Shown piece by piece: positions 1 through 4,960 of a DNA stretch of 6,098 nucleotides (its first letter is position 1; each line of letters starts with the position of its first letter). The notes beneath the pieces were generated by a model, which worked only from the letters and a program-made list of their open reading frames with translations, had not been told where the DNA came from and ran no database searches. The DNA is from Pseudobutyrivibrio sp. UBA1225. GTDB lineage: Bacteria; Bacillota; Clostridia; Lachnospirales; Lachnospiraceae. The stretch covers positions 1,239-7,336 of the forward strand of contig DBWZ01000041.1 of assembly GCA_002309345.1 (NCBI GenBank), in the 5' to 3' direction. A program made the position numbers and the translations under genes.

Positions 1-83
1 ATCTCAACTGCGAAGATGCTGTCGTTAAGATCCATGGTGCCAACTTCTTTGCCTTCCATATTATATACGGATACTTTAGCCAT
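1..83 (-). CDS. rplD: 50S ribosomal protein L4, N-terminal fragment
   Basis: Third gene of the S10 operon as read leftward. Only the first 27 codons and two bases lie in the window; the rest is beyond the left edge. The visible protein begins MAKVSVYNMEGKEVGTMDL, which matches the usual start of Firmicutes L4 (a Val/Tyr-rich first strand, then a G-x-x-x-G turn). L4 is a primary 23S rRNA binder with a loop reaching into the exit tunnel. In gamma-proteobacteria it is also the autogenous repressor of this operon; whether that holds here cannot be seen. The ATG at 81-83 is supported by AGGAGG (minus strand, plus 93-98) nine bases upstream. The gene starts 29 bases after the rplC stop, so it is almost certainly cotranscribed. 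Confidence 0.93.
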   Translation of the reverse strand, partial: MAKVSVYNMEGKEVGTMDLNDSIFAVE

Positions 84-112
84 CGCTAAGTTCCTCCTTT
101 CCTATCGTAAGA

Positions 113-796
113 TTACTTTCCTGCTTTAACTGACTCTTTGATTGTTACAAGAGACTTCTTTGGTCCTGGAACAGCACCTTTAACTAAAAGCAGATTGTTT
201 TCAACGTCAACACGTACAATCTCAAGATTTTGGATTGTAACTCTTGTTCCGCCCATCTGACCAGGCATACCTTTGCCCTTGAATACACGGCTAGGTGAAG
301 AACAAGCGCCGTTTGAACCCTGATGTCTGTGGAACTTAGAACCATGAGCCATAGGTCCTCTGTGCTGACCTAATCTCTTGATAGCGCCCTGGAATCCTTT
401 ACCCTTTGATGTTGCTGTAGCGTCAACCTTGTCGCCAGCCTCAAAGATATCAGCCTTGATTTCCTGAGCGAGCGCGTAATCTGAACAATTGTCAAATCTG
501 AACTCTCTAACAAATCTCTTTGGCTCAACACCAGCCTTGTCGAAGTGACCCTTCTGAGGCTTGTTTACGCCATTGCGATGAATGATTTCTTTGCGTCCGT
601 TAGCATCCTTGTTAACCATCTTTACCTTTTTGTCAACAAAGCCAACCTGAACTGCATCGTAACCGTCGTTTTCTACTGTCTTAATCTGTGTAACAACACA
701 TGGACCTGCAGAAAGAACAGTTACAGGAATAAGCTCGCCGCCTTCACTGAAGACCTGAGTCATTCCGACCTTTGTAGCTAAAATAGCTTTCTTCAT
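113..796 (-). CDS. rplC: 50S ribosomal protein L3
   Basis: Structural protein of the large subunit, which binds near the 3' end of 23S rRNA and reaches the peptidyl transferase centre. The 227-residue product starts MKKAILATKVGMTQVF, the standard bacterial L3 opening. It carries the L3 core at about residues 131-181: KGKGFQGAIKR, then HGSKFHRHQGS, then SRVFKGKGMPGQMGG. The basic C-terminal strand (NLLLVKGAVPG) follows at 201-211. The start at 794-796 is chosen because GGAGGT (plus 804-809) sits seven bases upstream; the in-frame ATG at 809-811 overlaps that Shine-Dalgarno and has none of its own. The protein is about 18 residues longer than E. coli L3, with the extra length in a charged loop near residues 58-80. 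Where E. coli has the Gln methylated by PrmB (GSIGQ), this protein has Ala (GSNGA), which I recall as common in Firmicutes. Confidence 0.97.
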   Translation of the reverse strand: MKKAILATKVGMTQVFSEGGELIPVTVLSAGPCVVTQIKTVENDGYDAVQVGFVDKKVKMVNKDANGRKEIIHRNGVNKPQKGHFDKAGVEPKRFVREFRFDNCSDYALAQEIKADIFEAGDKVDATATSKGKGFQGAIKRLGQHRGPMAHGSKFHRHQGSNGACSSPSRVFKGKGMPGQMGGTRVTIQNLEIVRVDVENNLLLVKGAVPGPKKSLVTIKESVKAGK

Positions 797-803
797 TTTT
801 CTT

Positions 804-809
804 ACCTCC
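804..809 (-). promoter_or_regulatory. ribosome binding site that fixes the rplC start
   Basis: GGAGGT on the minus strand lies seven bases before the ATG at 794-796. It overlaps the alternative upstream ATG at 809-811, so the longer reading of L3 (five extra residues, MEVRK) cannot use it. This settles the start of rplC. Confidence 0.85.
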
Positions 810-818
810 ATTTTCTAC

Positions 819-862
819 AGCGGAACGCTTCTTGCCCAACTCTAATACTGGGGTAGCGGAAC
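819..862 (-). repeat. direct repeat AGCGGAAC x2 with stem-loop just upstream of rplC
   Basis: The 8-base word AGCGGAAC (plus strand) occurs at 819-826 and 855-862. Between and overlapping them is a possible two-part stem on the minus-strand RNA: plus 826-829 (CGCT) with 855-858 (AGCG), and plus 835-838 (CCCA) with 849-852 (TGGG). It ends about ten bases upstream of the rplC Shine-Dalgarno, so it could affect L3 translation, but the pairing is short and broken by internal loops. Function is unknown. Confidence 0.4.
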
Positions 863-988
863 CGTTCATCCTAGAACAGTGTCATATAAGTGGAATAAGA
901 ATATAAATGAATCTTATTGCTTCTATATAAAACCATCTTGGATGTTTACTTGAATTAAAATGAACTCATATGTGACTCGCCATCAAAG

Positions 989-1003
989 ATTCGCTTTGCG
1001 AAT
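989..1003. repeat. small perfect hairpin ATTCGC-TTT-GCGAAT
   Basis: Inverted repeat with 6-bp arms (989-994 and 998-1003) and a three-base loop. In the minus-strand transcript the loop region reads GCAAAGCG, the same eight bases found in the loop of the neighbouring hairpin at 1018-1051. It is not followed by a T-run, so it is not an intrinsic terminator. Confidence 0.6.
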
Positions 1004-1017
1004 AGGGCTCGTCGCTG

Positions 1018-1051
1018 TTCACGATTTTAACGCTTTGCTAAAAATCGTGAA
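1018..1051. repeat. 11-bp inverted repeat directly after the rpsJ stop
   Basis: Arms TTCACGATTTT (1018-1028) and AAAATCGTGAA (1041-1051) are perfectly complementary around a 12-base loop. The structure begins one base after the rpsJ stop codon (1053-1055). On the minus strand it is not followed by a T-run, so termination is unlikely; 3'-end protection or RNA processing within the polycistronic mRNA would fit, but this is inference. Its loop contains GCAAAGCG, shared with the hairpin at 989-1003. Confidence 0.65.
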
Positions 1052-1052
1052 A

Positions 1053-1364
1053 CTACTTGTTCTTGATGCTGATTTCAACACCTGCTGGCATCTCTAATTT
1101 TGAAAGAGCCTCAACAGTCTTCTGTGTTGGGTCGATGACATCAATTAATCTCTTATGAGTTCTCTGCTCGAACTGCTCACGAGAGTCTTTGTACTTATGT
1201 ACAGCTCTAAGAATTGTAACAACTTCCTTTTTAGTTGGAAGAGGTACAGGACCACTAACCTGTGCTCCGTTCTTCTTAACAGTCTCGATGATTTTCTTGG
1301 CAGATGAATCCACTAACTCATGATCATAAGCCTTGAGTGTGATTCTCATAACTTGTTTTGCCAT
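1053..1364 (-). CDS. rpsJ: 30S ribosomal protein S10
   Basis: First gene of the S10 operon; small-subunit head protein, also known in other bacteria as the NusE partner of NusB in antitermination. The product from ATG 1362-1364 is 103 residues, exactly the E. coli S10 length. It carries the family pattern throughout: RITLKAYDHELVD (6-18), NGAQVSGPVPLPTKKE (about 32-47) and EQRTHKRLIDVIDPT (about 66-80). The longer open frame reaching 1430 is rejected. The start is fixed by GGAGGA/AGGAGA (minus strand, plus 1373-1380) 8-10 bases upstream, and the extra 22 residues would come from structured leader RNA. Expression most likely starts at the promoter near 1629-1657 and passes through the structured leader. 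Confidence 0.98.
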   Translation of the reverse strand: MAKQVMRITLKAYDHELVDSSAKKIIETVKKNGAQVSGPVPLPTKKEVVTILRAVHKYKDSREQFEQRTHKRLIDVIDPTQKTVEALSKLEMPAGVEISIKNK

Positions 1365-1622
1365 AAAAAAAGTCTCCTCCTTTTTCGTTTTTCTAATTTC
1401 TGAAAAATCGAACAAGTGGCGACTGTACACTTACCCGTGTGTGTCATGCTTCAAAACTCAAAGTTCGAACCAAGTTCTCACACGTCGTCTCCGCGGATGC
1501 GGACGGTTTTCTGTTGTACAGTGACTTGTCGTCAGTTTCCTAACTTGACATTCGCTCCACGGAAAACCAACCACAGCAAGCTGGGTTGCAACCTCACGCT
1601 TCGTCGCTATCATGTCACAGCA
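1365..1622 (-). promoter_or_regulatory. structured leader RNA of the S10 operon (candidate cis-regulatory RNA)
   Basis: About 257 bases of untranslated leader lie between the predicted transcription start (about 1622) and rpsJ. Stems found by eye, given as plus coordinates and read on the minus strand: (a) hairpin 1578-1601 with two single-base bulges and loop TGCA; (b) hairpin 1531-1549, GTC-AGTT against AACT-GAC with one bulge; (c) a long-range two-part stem, 1524-1529 with 1412-1417 (6 bp) and 1515-1522 with 1422-1429 (8 bp); (d) inside it, hairpin 1486-1505 (CCGC/GCGG plus CGT/ACG); (e) inside it, 1479-1484 with 1436-1441 (6 bp). An AT-rich hairpin at 1386-1410 precedes the ribosome binding site. 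There is no classical terminator. S10 operons of enteric bacteria have an L4-responsive leader; this one does not obviously resemble it, so the ligand is unknown. Confidence 0.6.
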
Positions 1623-1628
1623 AGTAAT

Positions 1629-1657
1629 AATATACACGAGAACGCAAATAGCTGCAA
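1629..1657 (-). promoter_or_regulatory. sigma-A-type promoter of the S10 operon
   Basis: On the minus strand TTGCAG (plus 1652-1657) is followed after exactly 17 bases by TATATT (plus 1629-1634): four of six and five of six matches to TTGACA and TATAAT. Transcription would start near 1622. This is the best match upstream of rpsJ and there is no upstream cotranscribed gene, so it probably drives the operon. Confidence 0.7.
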
Positions 1658-1673
1658 GGAAAATAATAAAAAG

Positions 1674-1695
1674 ATTGTATTTTATTTAGTACAAT
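1674..1695. promoter_or_regulatory. ATTGTA-N10-TACAAT dyad between divergent promoters
   Basis: Perfect 6-bp arms ATTGTA (1674-1679) and TACAAT (1690-1695) with a 10-base spacer, lying upstream of the S10 -35 box and upstream of the rightward promoter. The 22-base symmetric layout is what an operator for a dimeric regulator could look like. In AT-rich DNA such a dyad can arise by chance, and no regulator gene is adjacent. Confidence 0.25.
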
Positions 1696-1703
1696 TTTAA
1701 AAA

Positions 1704-1722
1704 CCACCAAATATAGTGGTGG
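1704..1722 (-). terminator. terminator-like hairpin facing leftward in the divergent region
   Basis: CCACCA (1704-1709) and TGGTGG (1717-1722) form a 6-bp stem with a 7-base loop. On the minus strand the stem is followed at once by TTTTT, the layout of an intrinsic terminator. On the plus strand a run of seven T begins eight bases further on, a poorer arrangement. No gene ends here in either direction. It would stop leftward transcripts arriving from the right before they reach the S10 promoter. Confidence 0.45.
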
Positions 1723-1748
1723 ATTGGGAATTTTTTTACTATTTTACA

Positions 1749-1776
1749 TTGAAGATTGATAAAGTTTCAGTATAAT
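1749..1776 (+). promoter_or_regulatory. sigma-A-type promoter of the methyltransferase-MATE unit
   Basis: TTGAAG (1749-1754), a 16-base spacer, then a perfect TATAAT (1771-1776). Transcription would start near 1783, giving a 5' UTR of about 128 bases that contains the palindromic repeat at 1794-1871. Confidence 0.75.
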
Positions 1777-1793
1777 ATTCGAAGTGAACATTA

Positions 1794-1871
1794 CCCCTCA
1801 TCCGCCTCTTCGAGGCACCTTCCCCCCTAGGGGAAGGCATAGGAAGTTTTCAATAAAGGGGGCTGATGAGA
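1794..1871. repeat. palindromic interspersed-type repeat in the 5' UTR
   Basis: A compact array of inverted repeats. CTCATC (1797-1802) faces GATGAG (1865-1870) as outer arms. GCCTC-TTC-GAGGC forms a hairpin at 1804-1816. CCTTCCCC (1818-1825) and GGGGAAGG (1830-1837) form an 8-bp hairpin with loop CCTA. From memory, elements reading CCTCATCC...CACCTTCCCC...GGGGAAGG are scattered between genes in many Clostridia; I cannot confirm copies from one window. The element lies between promoter and gene, so it is transcribed as part of the leader of the methyltransferase mRNA. It also contributes the ATG at 1866-1868 that would falsely lengthen the gene. Confidence 0.6.
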
Positions 1872-1910
1872 GGCCTTACTAATAATAATCTAGGAAGGAA
1901 TATATTCAAG

Positions 1911-2798
1911 ATGAACATAGCATCTAATTGGAAAGATTATGAAATAATAGATTGCTCATCAGGCGAGAAGCTTGAGCGTTGGGGCAAGTATATTCTTCTT
2001 CGCCCTGATCCACAGGTTATATGGAACACTAAAAAAAGCTCTCCTTATTATAAGAAGTTAAACGCTCACTATCATCGTTCAAATAAAGGTGGTGGCGAGT
2101 GGGAGTTCTTTGATTTGCCAGAGCAGTGGACCATTAGCTATCCAATCTGCGGAAAGGATTTAAAATTCAATTTAAAGCCTTTTGCCTTTAAACACACGGG
2201 CTTGTTCCCAGAGCAGGCAGTCAACTGGGATTGGTTTTCTTCTATTATAAATAAGGAAATAAAAGAAAAGAAACGTCCTGTTAAGGTGCTTAACCTTTTT
2301 GCTTATACCGGCGGTGCCACTCTTGCTGCTGCAGCCGCAGGGGCGCAGGTCACACACGTGGATGCCTCAAAGGGTATGGTTCAGTGGGCCAAAGAAAATG
2401 CTGCATCTTCCGGACTTTCTGAAGCCCCAATCAGATGGCTTGTAGATGATTGCCGCAAGTTTGTTGAACGCGAAATCAGACGAGGTAACAAATACGATGG
2501 CATCATCATGGATCCTCCTTCTTACGGAAGAGGCTCTAAAAATGAAATCTGGAAGATTGAAGATGACATCTTCCCATTTATTGAGTTATGCGAGCAGATT
2601 CTCTCAGAGGATGCTCTGTTCTTTTTGGTTAATTCATACACCACAGGCTTGCAGCCAGCTGTGCTCAACTACATGATTAGCACCGCTCTTTTAAAGAAAC
2701 ACCCTGGCACAGTTACCGCGGACGAGATTGGACTTCCAGTTACTGAATCTGGTCTTGTGCTTCCATGTGGTGCAAGCGGCAGATGGATTCGAAAATAA
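1911..2798 (+). CDS. class I SAM-dependent methyltransferase, RlmI-like without PUA domain
   Basis: Cytoplasmic methyltransferase of 295 residues. Visible features are the family N-terminal part (LERWGKYILLRPDPQVIW, about 21-38), the HTGLFPEQ stretch (95-102), SAM-binding motif I NLFAYTGG (128-135), the acidic motif II VDAS (150-153), and catalytic-loop motif IV DPPSYGRG (201-208). This order resembles the RlmI/RlmK type of rRNA cytosine or guanine methyltransferases (Pfam Methyltrans_SAM), but no PUA RNA-binding domain precedes it and the substrate cannot be read from sequence. The start at 1911 is preferred over the in-frame ATG at 1866: AGGAAGGA (about 1892-1899) lies upstream of 1911, homologues as I recall begin close to the WKDYE motif, and 1866 falls inside the palindromic repeat. 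It is first in a unit with the MATE gene 27 bases downstream. Confidence 0.85.
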   Translation: MNIASNWKDYEIIDCSSGEKLERWGKYILLRPDPQVIWNTKKSSPYYKKLNAHYHRSNKGGGEWEFFDLPEQWTISYPICGKDLKFNLKPFAFKHTGLFPEQAVNWDWFSSIINKEIKEKKRPVKVLNLFAYTGGATLAAAAAGAQVTHVDASKGMVQWAKENAASSGLSEAPIRWLVDDCRKFVEREIRRGNKYDGIIMDPPSYGRGSKNEIWKIEDDIFPFIELCEQILSEDALFFLVNSYTTGLQPAVLNYMISTALLKKHPGTVTADEIGLPVTESGLVLPCGASGRWIRK

Positions 2799-2825
2799 TT
2801 CACATAAATATAAGGATATATCACT

Positions 2826-4196
2826 ATGACAGAAACAAAACAAAATCCTCTTGGCACCGTGCCAATTGCTAAGCTACTAACTAAATTTGCTGTTCCAAGT
2901 ATCATCGCTATGCTTGTAGGGTCTCTCTACAACATGGTGGACCAACTGTTTATCGGAAATTTCGTTGGTCCTCTTGGCAACGGCGCTACTAATATTCAGT
3001 TCCCGCTTTCTATTTTAAATGTGTCTATAGCACTTCTTTGTGGTATTGGCGCAGCCTCTACCTTTAACCTTGCCATGGGTCGTGGTGAGACTGAAAAGGC
3101 AGGATACTATGTAGGTAATGCTGTTACCGTTATGCTCTTTGGCGGATTGCTTCTTGCTATCATCACCGAGCTTTTCTTGGAGCCAATTCTTTTGCTATGC
3201 GGTGCAACCAAAAACATCTTACCTTATGCCAAAGAGTATTCTAGAGTGTGCGCCCTCGGCTATCCTCTGTTTATTCTTTCAGCAGGAGGCAGCCACATAG
3301 TAAGAGCTGATGGCAGTCCAAACATGACTATGGCTATCAACGTTGTTGGCGCAATAATAAACACCATTTTAGACGCACTCTTTGTTGCTGTGTTCCACTG
3401 GGGAATGACAGGTGCTGCCATCGCTACAATCATCGGTCAGTACGTGGCCGGACTTATGGTACTGGTTTATCTTAGAAAGTTTAAGACCGTTCCACTTGAG
3501 AGGAAGCATTTCAAACCAGATTTACATATTATTGGTGCCATCCTTGCTCTTGGAACTGCTCCTTTCATCAACCAGATTGCAATGATGCTTGTTCAGATTG
3601 TAATGAATCATGTTATGGGACATTACGGCGCTGCATCAAAATATGGAGCAGATATACCTATTACCTGTGCGGGAATCATCTCTAAGGTAACTGGCATTTG
3701 CTTCTCATTCATAATCGGTATATCTCAAGGATTGCAGCCGATTGTAAGCTTTAACTATGGCGCGCAAAACTACAAACGAGTTAAAGACGCATATCACCTT
3801 GCTATTAAGGTTGCAGCAATTATCGCCATTGGCAGCTGGGCTTGTTTCCAGTTATTCCCAAGGCAAATTGTTTCCATTTTTGGTTCTGGCGATGAGCTGT
3901 ATTTTGAATTCTGCGAAACATATTTCAAGGTATTCTTGTTTGGAATCTTTACCTGCTTCTTGCAGCCACTTACATCAAACTTTTTTACATCAATTGGCAA
4001 ACCTTATAAGGGTATTTTCATGTCCCTTACAAGACAGGTGCTTTTCCTTACACCACTTATTATTATCCTACCATTGATATTTGGATTTAGCGGTGTGCTT
4101 TACGCCGGTCCTATCGCAGATGCATTATCGTTTACAATCTGTTTTATATTAATAAGACTTGAAATGTCAAAACCTGAATTTAAAAATGCAATTTGA
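2826..4196 (+). CDS. MATE family multidrug/toxin efflux transporter
   Basis: Integral membrane protein of 456 residues, the usual MATE length, with about twelve hydrophobic segments spread evenly from residue 20 to 445. MATE proteins exchange cationic drugs or metabolites for Na+ or H+. Family marks are FAVPSIIAMLVGSLYN (21-36) with MVDQLFIGNFVG following (37-48), RADGSPNMTMAINVVG (160-175) ending in ILDALFV (181-187), and the second-half counterpart GISQGLQPIVSFNYGAQNY (298-316). It looks closest to the MepA-like branch common in Firmicutes; the substrate is unknown. The ATG at 2826 is preceded by AAGGA (about 2812-2816). It follows the methyltransferase by 27 bases with no terminator between, so the two are probably cotranscribed. 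A strong terminator follows. Confidence 0.93.
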   Translation: MTETKQNPLGTVPIAKLLTKFAVPSIIAMLVGSLYNMVDQLFIGNFVGPLGNGATNIQFPLSILNVSIALLCGIGAASTFNLAMGRGETEKAGYYVGNAVTVMLFGGLLLAIITELFLEPILLLCGATKNILPYAKEYSRVCALGYPLFILSAGGSHIVRADGSPNMTMAINVVGAIINTILDALFVAVFHWGMTGAAIATIIGQYVAGLMVLVYLRKFKTVPLERKHFKPDLHIIGAILALGTAPFINQIAMMLVQIVMNHVMGHYGAASKYGADIPITCAGIISKVTGICFSFIIGISQGLQPIVSFNYGAQNYKRVKDAYHLAIKVAAIIAIGSWACFQLFPRQIVSIFGSGDELYFEFCETYFKVFLFGIFTCFLQPLTSNFFTSIGKPYKGIFMSLTRQVLFLTPLIIILPLIFGFSGVLYAGPIADALSFTICFILIRLEMSKPEFKNAI

Positions 4197-4210
4197 AATG
4201 CGCAAAATTT

Positions 4211-4242
4211 TGGAGCAATCAATTCCTGATTGCTCCATTTTT
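4211..4242 (+). terminator. intrinsic terminator after the MATE gene
   Basis: TGGAGCAATCA (4211-4221) pairs perfectly with TGATTGCTCCA (4227-4237), an 11-bp stem with a five-base loop, followed by TTTTT (4238-4242). It lies 14 bases after the MATE stop. On the minus strand the stem is followed by AAAATTTT rather than a clean T-run, so any role for the convergent gene ending at 4256 is weaker. Confidence 0.92.
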
Positions 4243-4255
4243 ATATATGACTTGA

Positions 4256-4672
4256 TTAGTAGTCATCCTCTATTAAAATCTGTTCGCAATTATCTGTCAC
4301 ATCAGATTCTTGCATTAACTCTCCAATCTTATCATGTACTTTATCAACATCATAAATCAGTGTTTGAATTTGCTCCAATTCAGTGTTTTGAATATCCTCT
4401 CCTTTTTCTACCACATCTAGGTATACTTCAAAGGCATTCTTGTTGGCCTTGGCATCCTTTTTAATGAATTCCTGCCCGTGCATCATCCCCTCATATTCAT
4501 TAATCAATTTGTTGGCCTCAACTTCATTACAAATATTTCTATACTTGTAATACTCCAAGGTGTAAATCCCCTTATTGAGAGCCGCCTCTGATTGCTCAAT
4601 AGCATGGATGATTTCATCTGCCTTTTCAATAGCCTGACGAATGTCTGGCGCATTCAACTCTTTGTTTGACAT
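4256..4672 (-). CDS. hypothetical acidic helical protein, 138 residues
   Basis: I do not recognise this protein. It is rich in Glu, Asp, Lys, Ile and Asn, has no hydrophobic segment long enough for a membrane helix or signal peptide, and no Cys pair or catalytic motif. Residues about 8-35, 44-90 and 95-122 look like amphipathic helices, so a small helical bundle or coiled-coil protein is likely. The tail (129-138) is acidic. The ATG at 4670-4672 has AAGGAG (plus 4682-4687) nine bases upstream, and the frame is clean with low-GC coding like the gene to its right, so I take it as real. It is transcribed toward the MATE gene and separated from the next minus-strand gene by a terminator. No clear -35/-10 pair is visible in the AT-rich 4690-4780 stretch. 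Confidence 0.8.
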   Translation of the reverse strand: MSNKELNAPDIRQAIEKADEIIHAIEQSEAALNKGIYTLEYYKYRNICNEVEANKLINEYEGMMHGQEFIKKDAKANKNAFEVYLDVVEKGEDIQNTELEQIQTLIYDVDKVHDKIGELMQESDVTDNCEQILIEDDY

Positions 4673-4781
4673 GCTACTTCTCTCCTTATTACCTTATTTT
4701 ATTCCTATATAAATAGTTCAATAAAAACATGGTAGATTTTTCCATTTTAGGAGAAAAATATTGTAAAAAATTTTGAGATAA

Positions 4782-4839
4782 AAACCTCCGATAGTTATAG
4801 TCAGAATTATTGTAATAATTGATATACTATCGGAGGGTT
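4782..4839. terminator. long bidirectional terminator-like inverted repeat
   Basis: CCTCCGATAGT (4785-4795) and ACTATCGGAGG (4826-4836) pair perfectly over 11 bp. The intervening AT-rich bases continue to pair imperfectly (TATA/TATA, TCA/TGA, AATTA/TAATT), giving an extended hairpin of about 54 bases. The minus-strand copy is followed by TTTTTATC and the plus-strand copy by GGTTTATT. It probably ends the minus-strand transcript of the long gene at the right, isolating it from the 138-residue gene. The remaining bases in 4673-4953 hold no convincing independent gene. Confidence 0.75.
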
Positions 4840-4873
4840 TATTATAATGCTATTCTTTTATATAATCATCATT

Positions 4874-4960
4874 TTATGCCCGATTTCTTTTTGCATTTTT
4901 ACTTTCTCTTTTATTTCCTCTTGCGATGTTAAACCGGTCTAGCGTATCTTGAATTACATT
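4874..4960 (-). pseudogene. possible displaced C-terminus of the long hypothetical gene
   Basis: In another minus-strand frame, 28 codons run from the A-run at the end of the long gene to a TAA at 4874-4876. They encode NVIQDTLDRFNIARG followed by a Lys/Arg/Asn-rich tail of the same style as the gene above. This frame is closed just upstream by TAA, so it has no start of its own. It would join the long gene if the A-run held five A instead of four. The resulting stop would lie 34 bases from the terminator hairpin instead of 114. Confidence 0.35.

Larger units (their letters stand above)
797..1052 (-). other. long rpsJ-rplC intergenic spacer
   Basis: The 256 bases between the rpsJ stop and the rplC start hold no open frame with a ribosome binding site. 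From the rpsJ side it contains an 11-bp hairpin, a second hairpin with the same core, an AT-rich stretch (about 885-965) with only weak promoter-like matches, and the AGCGGAAC repeats. Neither hairpin is followed by a T-run on the minus strand, so no terminator interrupts the operon here. The spacer is much longer than the 29 bases between rplC and rplD. Confidence 0.7.

Noticed and set aside
545..781. 78-codon plus-strand open frame opposite rplC
   Set aside because: It lies fully antisense to a certain ribosomal protein gene, has no ribosome binding site and encodes a Cys/Phe/Asn-rich nonsense composition.
1365..1430. 22-residue N-terminal extension of S10
   Set aside because: The Shine-Dalgarno at 1373-1380 lies inside the extension and points to the ATG at 1362-1364; the product without it is exactly the standard 103 residues.
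1440..1530. tRNA-like look of the rpsJ leader (GGTTCGAAC resembling a T-arm)
   Set aside because: No acceptor stem, D-arm or anticodon arm can be placed at the right distances; the segment fits better as part of the leader fold.
1333..1700. Two overlapping plus-strand open frames (63 and 94 codons) across the rpsJ leader
   Set aside because: They run antisense to the rpsJ start and its structured leader, lack convincing ribosome binding sites and give low-complexity Thr/Ser/Arg/Asn mixtures.
1866..1910. 15-residue N-terminal extension of the methyltransferase
   Set aside because: The upstream ATG is part of a palindromic repeat, and an AGGAAGGA sequence sits before the ATG at 1911.
2172..4077. 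Several open frames of 60-106 codons on both strands within the methyltransferase and MATE genes
   Set aside because: All lie inside well-supported genes in other frames and none has a plausible ribosome binding site or recognisable product.
4159..4464. 101-codon plus-strand open frame overlapping the MATE end and the 138-residue gene
   Set aside because: It spans the strong MATE terminator and is antisense to a gene with a good ribosome binding site.
4690..4780. Promoter for the 138-residue gene
   Set aside because: TTGAAC and TAAAAT are present on the minus strand but only 14 bases apart, and other pairs match poorly, so no promoter is called.
4874..4912. Short minus-strand frame starting at an ATG near 4895 (about 12 codons)
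   Set aside because: Too short, and the purine-rich sequence before it is explained as well by the displaced C-terminal frame of the long gene.
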